A DNA stretch of 64,000 nt from positions 496,001 to 560,000 of the forward strand of contig NZ_JAERSF010000002.1 of NCBI RefSeq assembly GCF_016735615.1. Reading direction: 5' to 3'. The notes beneath the pieces were generated by a model, which worked only from the letters and a program-made list of their open reading frames with translations, was not told the origin of the DNA and did no database searches. Both the position numbers and the translations under genes were made by a program. Shown piece by piece: positions 27,071 to 34,163 of this stretch. Numbering within the stretch: the first letter of the stretch is position 1; the number at the start of each line of letters is the position of its first letter. Origin of the DNA: Flavobacterium tagetis (GTDB taxonomy: Bacteria; Bacteroidota; Bacteroidia; Flavobacteriales; Flavobacteriaceae).

Positions 27071-27511
27071 TTATCTTAAAGGAACGTTACCCCAAAGCTT
27101 TTGTTTGTAAGTATTTTGGAAATAAATCATGTAATTGTAAATTAGGTAATTTACTTCATAGCCGTAATGAATGTCAGGTCGGTAGTCAATAGACATTTCG
27201 TATAGATTTGGGTTGTAACGCTGTGGTTGTGAAAAACGATTATTCCATTCTGTTACATACAGGTAGTTTTTGTTTTCAAGATATTGCAATGAATAATAGT
27301 TTCTCGGATAAGCACGGGAAGCAAGCCAAGTCGAGAATCCATTGTCAATAATAATAACTTCATATTCTAATGAATCGTTTGCAATTCTAACAGTATCACT
27401 TATTTTTTTATTTGATGCAGATGCAGTATCAGTGCTCGCAATATTCTGGGAAGTTGTAGAACATGCAACAATTATAAGTAAAACAATTAATATGGAAATG
27501 CATTTTTTCAT
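27071..27511 (-). CDS. DUF6146-like lipoprotein
   Basis: A 146-residue lipoprotein. The signal ends LLIIVAC with Cys17 as the lipid attachment site. A Ser/Thr/Ala linker follows, then a compact domain rich in Tyr, Asn and Trp (FSTWLASRAYPRNYYSLQYL, TEWNNRFSQPQRYN) typical of the Bacteroidota DUF6146 family. It is probably anchored in the outer membrane. The biochemical function is unknown. It sits upstream of a small membrane protein gene. Confidence 0.7.
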   Translation of the reverse strand: MKKCISILIVLLIIVACSTTSQNIASTDTASASNKKISDTVRIANDSLEYEVIIIDNGFSTWLASRAYPRNYYSLQYLENKNYLYVTEWNNRFSQPQRYNPNLYEMSIDYRPDIHYGYEVNYLIYNYMIYFQNTYKQKLWGNVPLR

Positions 27512-27594
27512 AGCATAAAATTACGATATTTTTTCTAGGTTCAGAGAAGTAAAGGTTCAAAGTAACAAAGGTTTAACTTCTTGCTAATAAAAAT

Positions 27595-27626
27595 AAAAAA
27601 GGATTACAATTTTGTAATCCTTTTTT
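27595..27626. terminator. Intrinsic terminator
   Basis: AAAAAAGGATTACAA and its exact complement form a 15-bp stem with a two-base loop. It lies downstream of the leftward DUF937-like gene and upstream of the lipoprotein gene. Confidence 0.85.
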
Positions 27627-27675
27627 ATTAAAAGTCTTTAATACTTTGAACTTATGTAGCTTTATACCTTAAGAG

Positions 27676-28239
27676 CTACTTGCTTCCAAACAGTTTTCCG
27701 ATAAATCCAGCGATTCCTCCTTTGCTTTTTGTAACTACTAATACATCTGCAACGTCAACTTTTCCATCATTGTTTTGGTCAAGTCCGAATTGCATTCCGT
27801 ATTTAGAAATCGTATCCATTATTCCAGAAGCTTGTCCACTGTTTCCTGAAATAGAATTGATGATATCTGAAATTTGAAAACTGCTATCGTTCGGATCTTT
27901 TGCTTTATTGACTAAAGAGCCTAAAATCTGCGGAATCAAGTTGGAAGCAACTCCATTTGAATCTGAACTGCTTAAACCAAATTTTTCTCCAAGACTTCCG
28001 CTTAATTGCTGTTGAATTTGTTGAACAACTGGATTTGAACTGTCTACTGGAGAATTTCCATTAAATAATCCGGCAATTTGATCTGTGTTTCCTTCAGAAA
28101 CAATCTTTTTTAATCCTTCAAAAATAGAATTGCTCGTCTCGCTTATTACTGCTTCATTATGTTCATTTGGGACAGCGTTATTGTTTACAACAGCATCACC
28201 TCCGTATTGCTGTACTAATTGGGTTAATTGTTCAAACAT
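27676..28239 (-). CDS. DUF937-like protein with one EF-hand-like loop
   Basis: A 187-residue soluble protein, Gln/Asn/Ser-rich. The helix-rich body (FEQLTQLVQQYGG, QIAGLFNG, NLIPQILGSLVNKA) is similar to DUF937 proteins. A single calcium-binding-type loop, DQNNDGKVDVAD, occupies residues 154-165. The C-terminus is GGIAGFIGKLFGSK, a pattern seen in this family. No signal peptide is visible. It is flanked downstream by a strong terminator and is probably a single-gene unit. Confidence 0.72.
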   Translation of the reverse strand: MFEQLTQLVQQYGGDAVVNNNAVPNEHNEAVISETSNSIFEGLKKIVSEGNTDQIAGLFNGNSPVDSSNPVVQQIQQQLSGSLGEKFGLSSSDSNGVASNLIPQILGSLVNKAKDPNDSSFQISDIINSISGNSGQASGIMDTISKYGMQFGLDQNNDGKVDVADVLVVTKSKGGIAGFIGKLFGSK

Positions 28240-28416
28240 GATATTTAAGGTTTAAAATTACACGCCAAAATTAATAAAAAAAGAAAGTTATTTACTACAA
28301 ATTTACTGATAAATCCATTTAAAGGTACTTTATTTTTTAATTACTTGGTTGGGCAAATTCAAGAAATTCGCTAAAAGCTTATTTATATTGACTTAAATTA
28401 GAACCATTGTTAAAAT

Positions 28417-28770
28417 TTAGTATTTTGTATCTTTTGCTTTGCACCAGGTTGTAACATCTTTAGGATTAAATCCAGGACAACTATTAATGTTCTTTTTAGA
28501 AAAAAATAGCACATCATTATCAAATGTACTCAGGTTGTAGTAATAGTTGCTGTAATCTTCTCCATATCTCCACACATCGCTTGAGCCTTCATTGCCAGTA
28601 GTTTCATTAAAAGTAAAAATGGAAGATTGCTTAGGTATAAAATATTCTTTTTCAATAATAAGTGAAAATATATTGCCAAAGATAGAAGTGCAGAACAAGG
28701 CAATTGCAATTACCATTAGAATCAGTCTGATGATCCACTTACGTTTAGAGCCTTTTTTATGTGTATTCAT
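28417..28770 (-). CDS. Membrane-anchored hypothetical protein
   Basis: A 117-residue protein starting with a basic stretch (NTHKKGSKRKW) and one membrane helix (residues 13-35), followed by a polar extracytoplasmic domain with two Cys near the C-terminus (NSCPGFNPKDVTTWC) that could form a disulfide. I do not recognise the family. The promoter side faces the terminator of the serine-biosynthesis genes. Confidence 0.6.
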   Translation of the reverse strand: MNTHKKGSKRKWIIRLILMVIAIALFCTSIFGNIFSLIIEKEYFIPKQSSIFTFNETTGNEGSSDVWRYGEDYSNYYYNLSTFDNDVLFFSKKNINSCPGFNPKDVTTWCKAKDTKY

Positions 28771-28806
28771 AGTTATACTTTAAATGTTCGCGAAAGTATA
28801 AAAAAG

Positions 28807-28842
28807 AAAGGGATTTACTACAGGTAAGTAGTAAATCCCTTT
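28807..28842. terminator. Intrinsic terminator downstream of serA
   Basis: AAAGGGATTTACTAC and its exact complement form a 15-bp stem with a six-base loop, 21 bases beyond the serA stop codon. Confidence 0.85.
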
Positions 28843-28863
28843 AGTCGAATTTAATCTATTTTA

Positions 28864-29814
28864 CTAGCTCAACAAAGTAATAATTTGTGATGCTAATTCA
28901 GTACCAATTCTATCTTGTGCTTCTCCAGTAGCAGCTCCGATGTGAGGAGTCAAAGAGATTTTAGAGTGCATTAAGATTGCCATTTCTGGTTTTGGTTCGC
29001 TTTCAAAAACGTCTAAACCAGCAAAAGCAACTTTTCCTGAGTCTAAAGCTTTTACTAAAGCTACTTCATCAATTACACCGCCACGAGCACAGTTTACAAT
29101 TCCAACACCGTCTTTCATAATTGCAAGTTCTTTCTCTCCAATGATGTAGCCATCTTGAGCAGGAACGTGTAACGTAATGAAATCTGCTTCTTTAAATAAA
29201 GATTCTAAAGATTGAGAAACAATTGTGGTTGTGATTGATTGTCCGTCAAAGAATTCAACTTTTACATCAACTTGAGGAATAAAACTATCAGCAGCGATAA
29301 CTTTCATTCCAAGACCCAAAGCCATTTTTGCAGTAGCTTGTCCGATACGACCAATACCAACAATACCTAAAGTTTTTCCTCTTAATTCAGTTCCGTTAGC
29401 GTAAGCTTTTTTCAAACCATCAAAGTTTGAATCTCCTTCAAGAGGCATATTTCTGTTAGAATCATGTAAAAAACGTACTCCAGAGAATAAGTGTCCGAAT
29501 ACTAATTCTGCAACAGATTCTGAAGACGAAGCAGGAGTATTAATTACATGGATTCCTTTACTTTTTGCATAATCCACATCGATATTATCCATACCAACAC
29601 CACCACGACCGATGATTTTGATACCAGGACAAGAATCGATAATATCTTTACGAACTTTAGTTGCACTACGAACCAAAATTACGTCAATGTTGTTATCATT
29701 TATATAGTTAGCCACTTGTTCTTGAGCTACTTTTGTAGTGATAACTTCAAAACCGCCTTTTTCTAAGGCTAGAATTCCGCTTTTAGAAATTCCATCATTT
29801 GCTAATACTTTCAT
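28864..29814 (-). CDS. serA: D-3-phosphoglycerate dehydrogenase (D-2-hydroxyacid dehydrogenase family)
   Basis: A 316-residue NAD-dependent dehydrogenase catalysing the first step of serine synthesis from 3-phosphoglycerate. The Rossmann motif GIVGIGRIGQATA, the catalytic Arg region (NCARGGVIDE), the Glu region (VFESEP) and the His region (LTPHIGAAT) are present. There is no C-terminal ACT domain, so serine feedback of the E. coli type is not expected. It is the last gene of a leftward set with serC and an acyl-CoA reductase; the adjacent serC supports the serine role over other hydroxyacid substrates. Confidence 0.92.
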   Translation of the reverse strand: MKVLANDGISKSGILALEKGGFEVITTKVAQEQVANYINDNNIDVILVRSATKVRKDIIDSCPGIKIIGRGGVGMDNIDVDYAKSKGIHVINTPASSSESVAELVFGHLFSGVRFLHDSNRNMPLEGDSNFDGLKKAYANGTELRGKTLGIVGIGRIGQATAKMALGLGMKVIAADSFIPQVDVKVEFFDGQSITTTIVSQSLESLFKEADFITLHVPAQDGYIIGEKELAIMKDGVGIVNCARGGVIDEVALVKALDSGKVAFAGLDVFESEPKPEMAILMHSKISLTPHIGAATGEAQDRIGTELASQIITLLS

Positions 29815-29961
29815 TGCAGGGTTTATTTTTTTATTTGGATAATCGATTAACTGTTTAATCGATAGCCAATCTATTTGATTTTTCTTTTTTGATATTTTAC
29901 AGCAGGTATTTTTTTGACGATTAAACAGTTAAACAAATTAACGATTAACCGAAAAAAAAGA

Positions 29962-31032
29962 CTAAACTTTGCTTTCCAATGCTTTCATTACGTCAACCAA
30001 AACCTGAACGCTTTCAATTGGCATAGCGTTGTAGATAGAAGCTCTGTAACCACCAACAGAACGGTGTCCTGGCAATCCAGAAATGTTTGCAGCCTTCCAT
30101 AAAGCGTCAAAAGTTTCTGTGTGATCAGGATTTGTTAGTAAGAAAGTTACGTTCATGTTTGAACGATCTTCTACTGCAGCCGCACCTTTAAACAATGGGT
30201 TTCTGTCGATTTCAGCGTAAAGTAATTCTGCTTTAGCATTGTTTAATTTTTCAACAGCAGCGATTCCGCCTTTTTCTTTAATCCATTGTAATGTTAAAAG
30301 AGAAACATAAACAGCAAATACAGGTGGAGTATTGTACATACTTTCTCCTTTGATGTGTTTAGCATAATCTAGCATACTTGGAATAGTTTTTCCATTTTTG
30401 CCTAAGATTTCTTCTTTAACCACTACTAGAGTAGTTCCTGCAGGCCCCATATTTTTTTGAGCTCCGGCATAGATTAAATCAAATTTAGAAAAATCTAATT
30501 CACGTGAAAAAATATCAGAACTCATATCGCAAACAACAGGTACGTTTGTTGCTGGGAATTCTTTCATTTGAGTTCCAAAGATGGTATTGTTACTTGTACA
30601 GTGGAAATAATCAGCATCAGCTGGAATTTCGTAACCTTTTGGAACATAAGTATAATTGTCTTCTTTTGAAGAAGCTACGACAACAGTCTCACCGAAAAGT
30701 TTTGCTTCTTTAATCGCCGCAGTTGCCCACGTCCCAGAATCTAGATAAGCAGCTTTTCCGTTCTCTTTCATTAAGTTATATGGAGCCATTAAGAATGCTG
30801 TGCTGGCACCACCTTGTAAAAATAAAGCCTGATAACCTTTTCCTTGAAGTCCTAATAATTCTAAAGCAAGGGAACGAGCTTCCTCCATAACTGCAACGAA
30901 ATCTTTGCTTCTATGCGAGATTTCAAGGATAGATAACCCTGAATCATTAAAATTTAAAATTGCTTTTGATGCCTTCTCAAAAACTTCCTGAGGTAAAATA
31001 CTTGGTCCTGCGCTGTAGTTGTGTTTTTTCAT
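29962..31032 (-). CDS. serC: Phosphoserine aminotransferase
   Basis: A 356-residue PLP-dependent transaminase that converts 3-phosphohydroxypyruvate and glutamate to phosphoserine. The N-terminal block (HNYSAGPSILPQEVFEKA), GGASTAFLMAP and the PLP-lysine region (DLIYAGAQKNMGPAG) are clear. The C-terminal GLPGHRSVGGYRASIYNA is the SerC phosphate-binding signature. It lies between acyl-CoA reductase and serA on the same strand. The 147-base gap to serA contains a CGATTAA-type inverted repeat. Confidence 0.95.
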   Translation of the reverse strand: MKKHNYSAGPSILPQEVFEKASKAILNFNDSGLSILEISHRSKDFVAVMEEARSLALELLGLQGKGYQALFLQGGASTAFLMAPYNLMKENGKAAYLDSGTWATAAIKEAKLFGETVVVASSKEDNYTYVPKGYEIPADADYFHCTSNNTIFGTQMKEFPATNVPVVCDMSSDIFSRELDFSKFDLIYAGAQKNMGPAGTTLVVVKEEILGKNGKTIPSMLDYAKHIKGESMYNTPPVFAVYVSLLTLQWIKEKGGIAAVEKLNNAKAELLYAEIDRNPLFKGAAAVEDRSNMNVTFLLTNPDHTETFDALWKAANISGLPGHRSVGGYRASIYNAMPIESVQVLVDVMKALESKV

Positions 31033-31125
31033 GGTTGTTGTTAATAGTCGAAAATTTTAAAGACGCAAATTTCGGCAATAAGAGCCGAAAAAGCGTTAAA
31101 ATATTCGAAATAATTAAACAATTTA

Positions 31126-32193
31126 TTACTTTGTTGTTAACAAAAACGTTATAGTATCGACATTATCTGCGTAATCCCACAATTGAGGTTTTTGGGTTTC
31201 TCCAAATGCAATACTATTTGCTGTTAAATTATCGCTAACGATGCACTGAATTTGATCTGTGTCTTCTAGAAGGCGTTTTTGGAGTTTTTCAATGCTTTCG
31301 TAATACTCATAAAAAACACTCGAAATAGGCGATGCGTAACTTGAATCTTCTTTTAAAGTTAAAAATCCGTTATCTAATAATTTGAAATTACTCATTAAAA
31401 ATACCGCTTTATTATAGTCATAATTATTAGCGTATTTTTCATAATGAATGACATCTTGATATTTGAACATTGCCTGAAAAAAAGCTTCAAAAGAATAGTC
31501 TTTCGGAATAAAAAGTTTAGAAACATTTCGGCATCCTAAACCAAAATATCTAAAAATATCTTCCCCAAGAGCTTCTAAATCTTCATTGGTTTCTTTTCCA
31601 GTTAAAATCGCTGCCGAATTTCTGTTTTTACGAATAATTGAAGGTTTATCTTTAAAATAATATTCAAAATAACGAGCGGTATTATTGCTTCCGGTAGCAA
31701 TTACGGCATCAAAGTTTTCAAGTTTTCCTTCTACAAAAGTGATTTTGTCTTTGAAATTTTCATCAACAGCAATTAAATATTTAGCTAAAAATGGCAATAA
31801 ATGCTGATCGTTTGACGAAGTTTTGATTAAAGCTCTGTTTCCTGTAATTAAAACCGCTAAGAAATCATGAAAACCAACCAGTGGAATGTTTCCAGCTAAA
31901 ATTAAAGCAACGGTTTTTGGATTTTCATTATTTTCATCAATTTTATAAGCCGAAAGCCATTTGTCAATGTTTTCTTTTGTCAAAGCTTCAGCCCAAGATT
32001 GTATAGAGAAATAAACTTGTTCAGGAGTATACCATCCATTATGAGATTGCGATAAATGAATCAGGTTGTTGAAATCATCAAAAAAGATATCATTATATAA
32101 AACGTCAGATTTTTGCACAGAAGCGTCTTCAGAAAACTGACTTAAAAATTTTCCTAATTCAACAAAAACACTTTTTTTTGTTTCTAATGTCAT
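31126..32193 (-). CDS. Acyl-CoA reductase (LuxC-like)
   Basis: A 355-residue protein of the aldehyde-dehydrogenase superfamily, LuxC/acyl-CoA reductase branch. Visible features are KTVALILAGNIPLVGFHDFL, a nucleotide-type region (AVIATGSNNTARYFEYYF), and the likely active Cys in FGLGCRNVSKLF. It would reduce an acyl-CoA or acyl phosphate to an aldehyde with NADPH, but the physiological substrate here is unknown. It heads the serC-serA set and is divergent from a ferredoxin gene. A good promoter lies upstream. Confidence 0.85.
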   Translation of the reverse strand: MTLETKKSVFVELGKFLSQFSEDASVQKSDVLYNDIFFDDFNNLIHLSQSHNGWYTPEQVYFSIQSWAEALTKENIDKWLSAYKIDENNENPKTVALILAGNIPLVGFHDFLAVLITGNRALIKTSSNDQHLLPFLAKYLIAVDENFKDKITFVEGKLENFDAVIATGSNNTARYFEYYFKDKPSIIRKNRNSAAILTGKETNEDLEALGEDIFRYFGLGCRNVSKLFIPKDYSFEAFFQAMFKYQDVIHYEKYANNYDYNKAVFLMSNFKLLDNGFLTLKEDSSYASPISSVFYEYYESIEKLQKRLLEDTDQIQCIVSDNLTANSIAFGETQKPQLWDYADNVDTITFLLTTK

Positions 32194-32231
32194 AATGTTT
32201 GTTTATGAATTGTTTTGATTGTAATTTTGCA

Positions 32232-32262
32232 CAAAAATAAGCATAATTAAGTCGAAAGACAA
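32232..32262 (-). promoter_or_regulatory. Bacteroidota-type promoter for the acyl-CoA reductase-serC-serA group
   Basis: On the minus strand, TTG (32262-32260) is followed after 20 bases by TATTTTTG (32239-32232), a full TAnnTTTG match, giving a leader of about 30 bases. Confidence 0.55.
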
Positions 32263-32380
32263 AAGTCCAAAGTCCAAAGTCGAAAGTTGAAAAGGCTTTT
32301 ATACTTTATAACTTTAATACTTTCAAACTTTATGACAGATTTTATGACTTTAGACTTTATGACTTTTAAACTTTAAGACT
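32250..32380. repeat. Degenerate AAAGTC/GACTTT fold-back tract
   Basis: Several near-copies of AAAGTCC or AAAGTCG at 32262-32290 face several copies of GACTTT, ACTTTAT and ACTTTAA at 32298-32375, so the region can pair with itself imperfectly between the acyl-CoA reductase promoter and the ferredoxin gene. Confidence 0.5.
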
Positions 32381-32386
32381 AAAAAG

Positions 32387-32737
32387 ATGGCAATTATTAT
32401 AACTGACGAATGCATCAATTGTGGGGCTTGCGAACCAGAGTGCCCAAATACAGCAATATATGAAGGAGCAGATGATTGGAGATATAAAGACGGGACAAGT
32501 CTTTCTGGAAAAATAGTTTTACCTGACGGAACTGAAGTTGACGCTGACGATGCGCAGACTCCAATTTCTGATGAAATTTATTATATCGTACCTGGAAAAT
32601 GTACAGAATGTAAAGGTTTCCACGATGAGCCGCAGTGTGCTGCTGTTTGTCCTGTTGACTGTTGTGTACCTGATGACAATCACGTTGAAGACGAAGAAAC
32701 TTTATTAGAAAGACAAGCTTTCTTACATAACGAGTAA
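32387..32737 (+). CDS. 4Fe-4S dicluster ferredoxin
   Basis: A 116-residue electron carrier with two cluster motifs. The first is C9-x2-C12-x2-C15-x3-C19-P near the N-terminus. The second is C72-x2-C75-x8-C84-x3-C88-P, with two extra cysteines at 92-93. The middle insertion (residues 25-70) and acidic composition match YfhL-type/Bacteroidota dicluster ferredoxins. It is divergent from the acyl-CoA reductase gene, suggesting, but not proving, a shared redox context. It is followed by a clear terminator. Confidence 0.93.
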   Translation: MAIIITDECINCGACEPECPNTAIYEGADDWRYKDGTSLSGKIVLPDGTEVDADDAQTPISDEIYYIVPGKCTECKGFHDEPQCAAVCPVDCCVPDDNHVEDEETLLERQAFLHNE

Positions 32738-32759
32738 GAATAACTGCTGAATAATATAG

Positions 32760-32790
32760 AATCCTGAGCTAAAAACTCAGGATTTTTTTT
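32760..32790 (+). terminator. Intrinsic terminator of the ferredoxin gene
   Basis: AATCCTGAG and CTCAGGATT form a 9-bp stem with an A-rich loop, followed by a run of T. Confidence 0.85.
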
Positions 32791-32899
32791 ACCCTGATAT
32801 CAGGTATTTGTAAAAGTTAGTACATTGATAGCGAATGTTTTATTTTTTATGCTGTTGCTTAATTGTTAAAAAAATAATACTTTAGTTGAAAATTTAACA

Positions 32900-34069
32900 A
32901 TGCCTATGAAGAAATTGCTACTCTTATTTGTCGTTTTATTGAGCCATATAAGCATTTTTGCGCAAAAGGAGGAATATTCTATTATTGTAAAGGATATAGA
33001 GACCTTGGAGCCAATACAAAATGCTACGGTTAAAATAATGAAAACCCAACAGATTTTATTGAGCAATGAAGAAGGAAAAGTTACTTTTATGCTAACTGGG
33101 GGATCTAATGTTCAGGTTTCTGAAACTAATTACGAAGATTTGACTGTACGCTGGACTTCTTTAAATGGAGAGCAAAAATTTGTTATTTATTTAAAGAGTA
33201 AAAACAATAAATTGGATGAAGTGGTTTTGTCTAAGGAATCTCCAGAAAAAATACTGCAGAAATTGGTTAACAATTCTACAAAGAAAATTAGCATTTCTCA
33301 TAGACAGAAAGTATATGTGAGAGAGTTTTTCATGCTCGACAATCAATATACGTATTATAATGATGGATTGGTAAATTTTCAATTTGATAAAAATAATAAT
33401 GCAACCACTTTATTGGTTGAGCAAAATCGTTCCTACGGATTATTAGAAGCAGATGTAAGTGCTGATTTGAAAGGGTATAATTTGAATGATATAATGGAGA
33501 ATTATTCGAATTTTAAATACTTAGAACCATTATTAGATTCAAAAGCAAAAAAGGAATATGATTTTACAACTAAAGGGCATTCAAAAAACAAAGATTATTA
33601 TGTAATGTCGGTTGTTCCGCTGGATAAGGCCAAAGAAGCAATTGATAATTTTGAAATTATTTATGATCCTTTGAAGAAGATTATTGTAGAATATTCTATT
33701 TCGGTTACGCCTGCAACTCTTGATAAAGTAGAAGAGAAGACAAAAGAAGGTGAAAAAAACATGACAAAATCGTTTGTTAAAGTAAATTACAGATGGGATG
33801 GAATCGATTACTACTTATTGAGCTCCAATGAAGAAATAGGTTATAATGTTGTTTTAAAGGATAAAACTAAAAATGTGCAGGTAAGAAACAGTTTTGTCAC
33901 AACGGGTTTCAATAAACAAAATTTCACTTATAGCGAAAGTGATGTTTTTAAAGAAAAATCACTTTTTAATAAGAAAAACAAAATCCTAACCAATTACTGG
34001 GACATTTCAGGATTTACAGCTACCGATGAAGAAAAAGCAATCATCGCCTCTTTAGAGTTTAAATTGTAA
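32900..34069 (+). CDS. Exported protein with carboxypeptidase-like regulatory domain
   Basis: A 389-residue exported protein. A signal peptide (hydrophobic core near residues 6-20, ending SIFAQ) is followed by an N-terminal beta-sandwich of the CarboxypepD_reg-like type (residues 25-105, TLEPIQNATVKIM ... ILLSNEEGKVTF). A larger C-terminal domain is not recognised. The N-terminal domain is common on Bacteroidota envelope proteins. The ATG at 32906 is an alternative start two codons later. A terminator lies just after the stop. Confidence 0.72.
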   Translation: MPMKKLLLLFVVLLSHISIFAQKEEYSIIVKDIETLEPIQNATVKIMKTQQILLSNEEGKVTFMLTGGSNVQVSETNYEDLTVRWTSLNGEQKFVIYLKSKNNKLDEVVLSKESPEKILQKLVNNSTKKISISHRQKVYVREFFMLDNQYTYYNDGLVNFQFDKNNNATTLLVEQNRSYGLLEADVSADLKGYNLNDIMENYSNFKYLEPLLDSKAKKEYDFTTKGHSKNKDYYVMSVVPLDKAKEAIDNFEIIYDPLKKIIVEYSISVTPATLDKVEEKTKEGEKNMTKSFVKVNYRWDGIDYYLLSSNEEIGYNVVLKDKTKNVQVRNSFVTTGFNKQNFTYSESDVFKEKSLFNKKNKILTNYWDISGFTATDEEKAIIASLEFKL

Positions 34070-34084
34070 TTATAAACAGAAATG

Positions 34085-34116
34085 AAAAATCCTGAACATA
34101 ATGTTCAGGATTTTTT
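34085..34116. terminator. Bidirectional intrinsic terminator
   Basis: AAAAATCCTGAACA and TGTTCAGGATTTTT form a 14-bp stem around a three-base loop between the convergent exported-protein and TonB-receptor genes. Confidence 0.85.
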
Positions 34117-34163
34117 TGTTTTTATAAAGTTGTCAGGCAAAGACGAAGCCTTTTTTAAAATAA

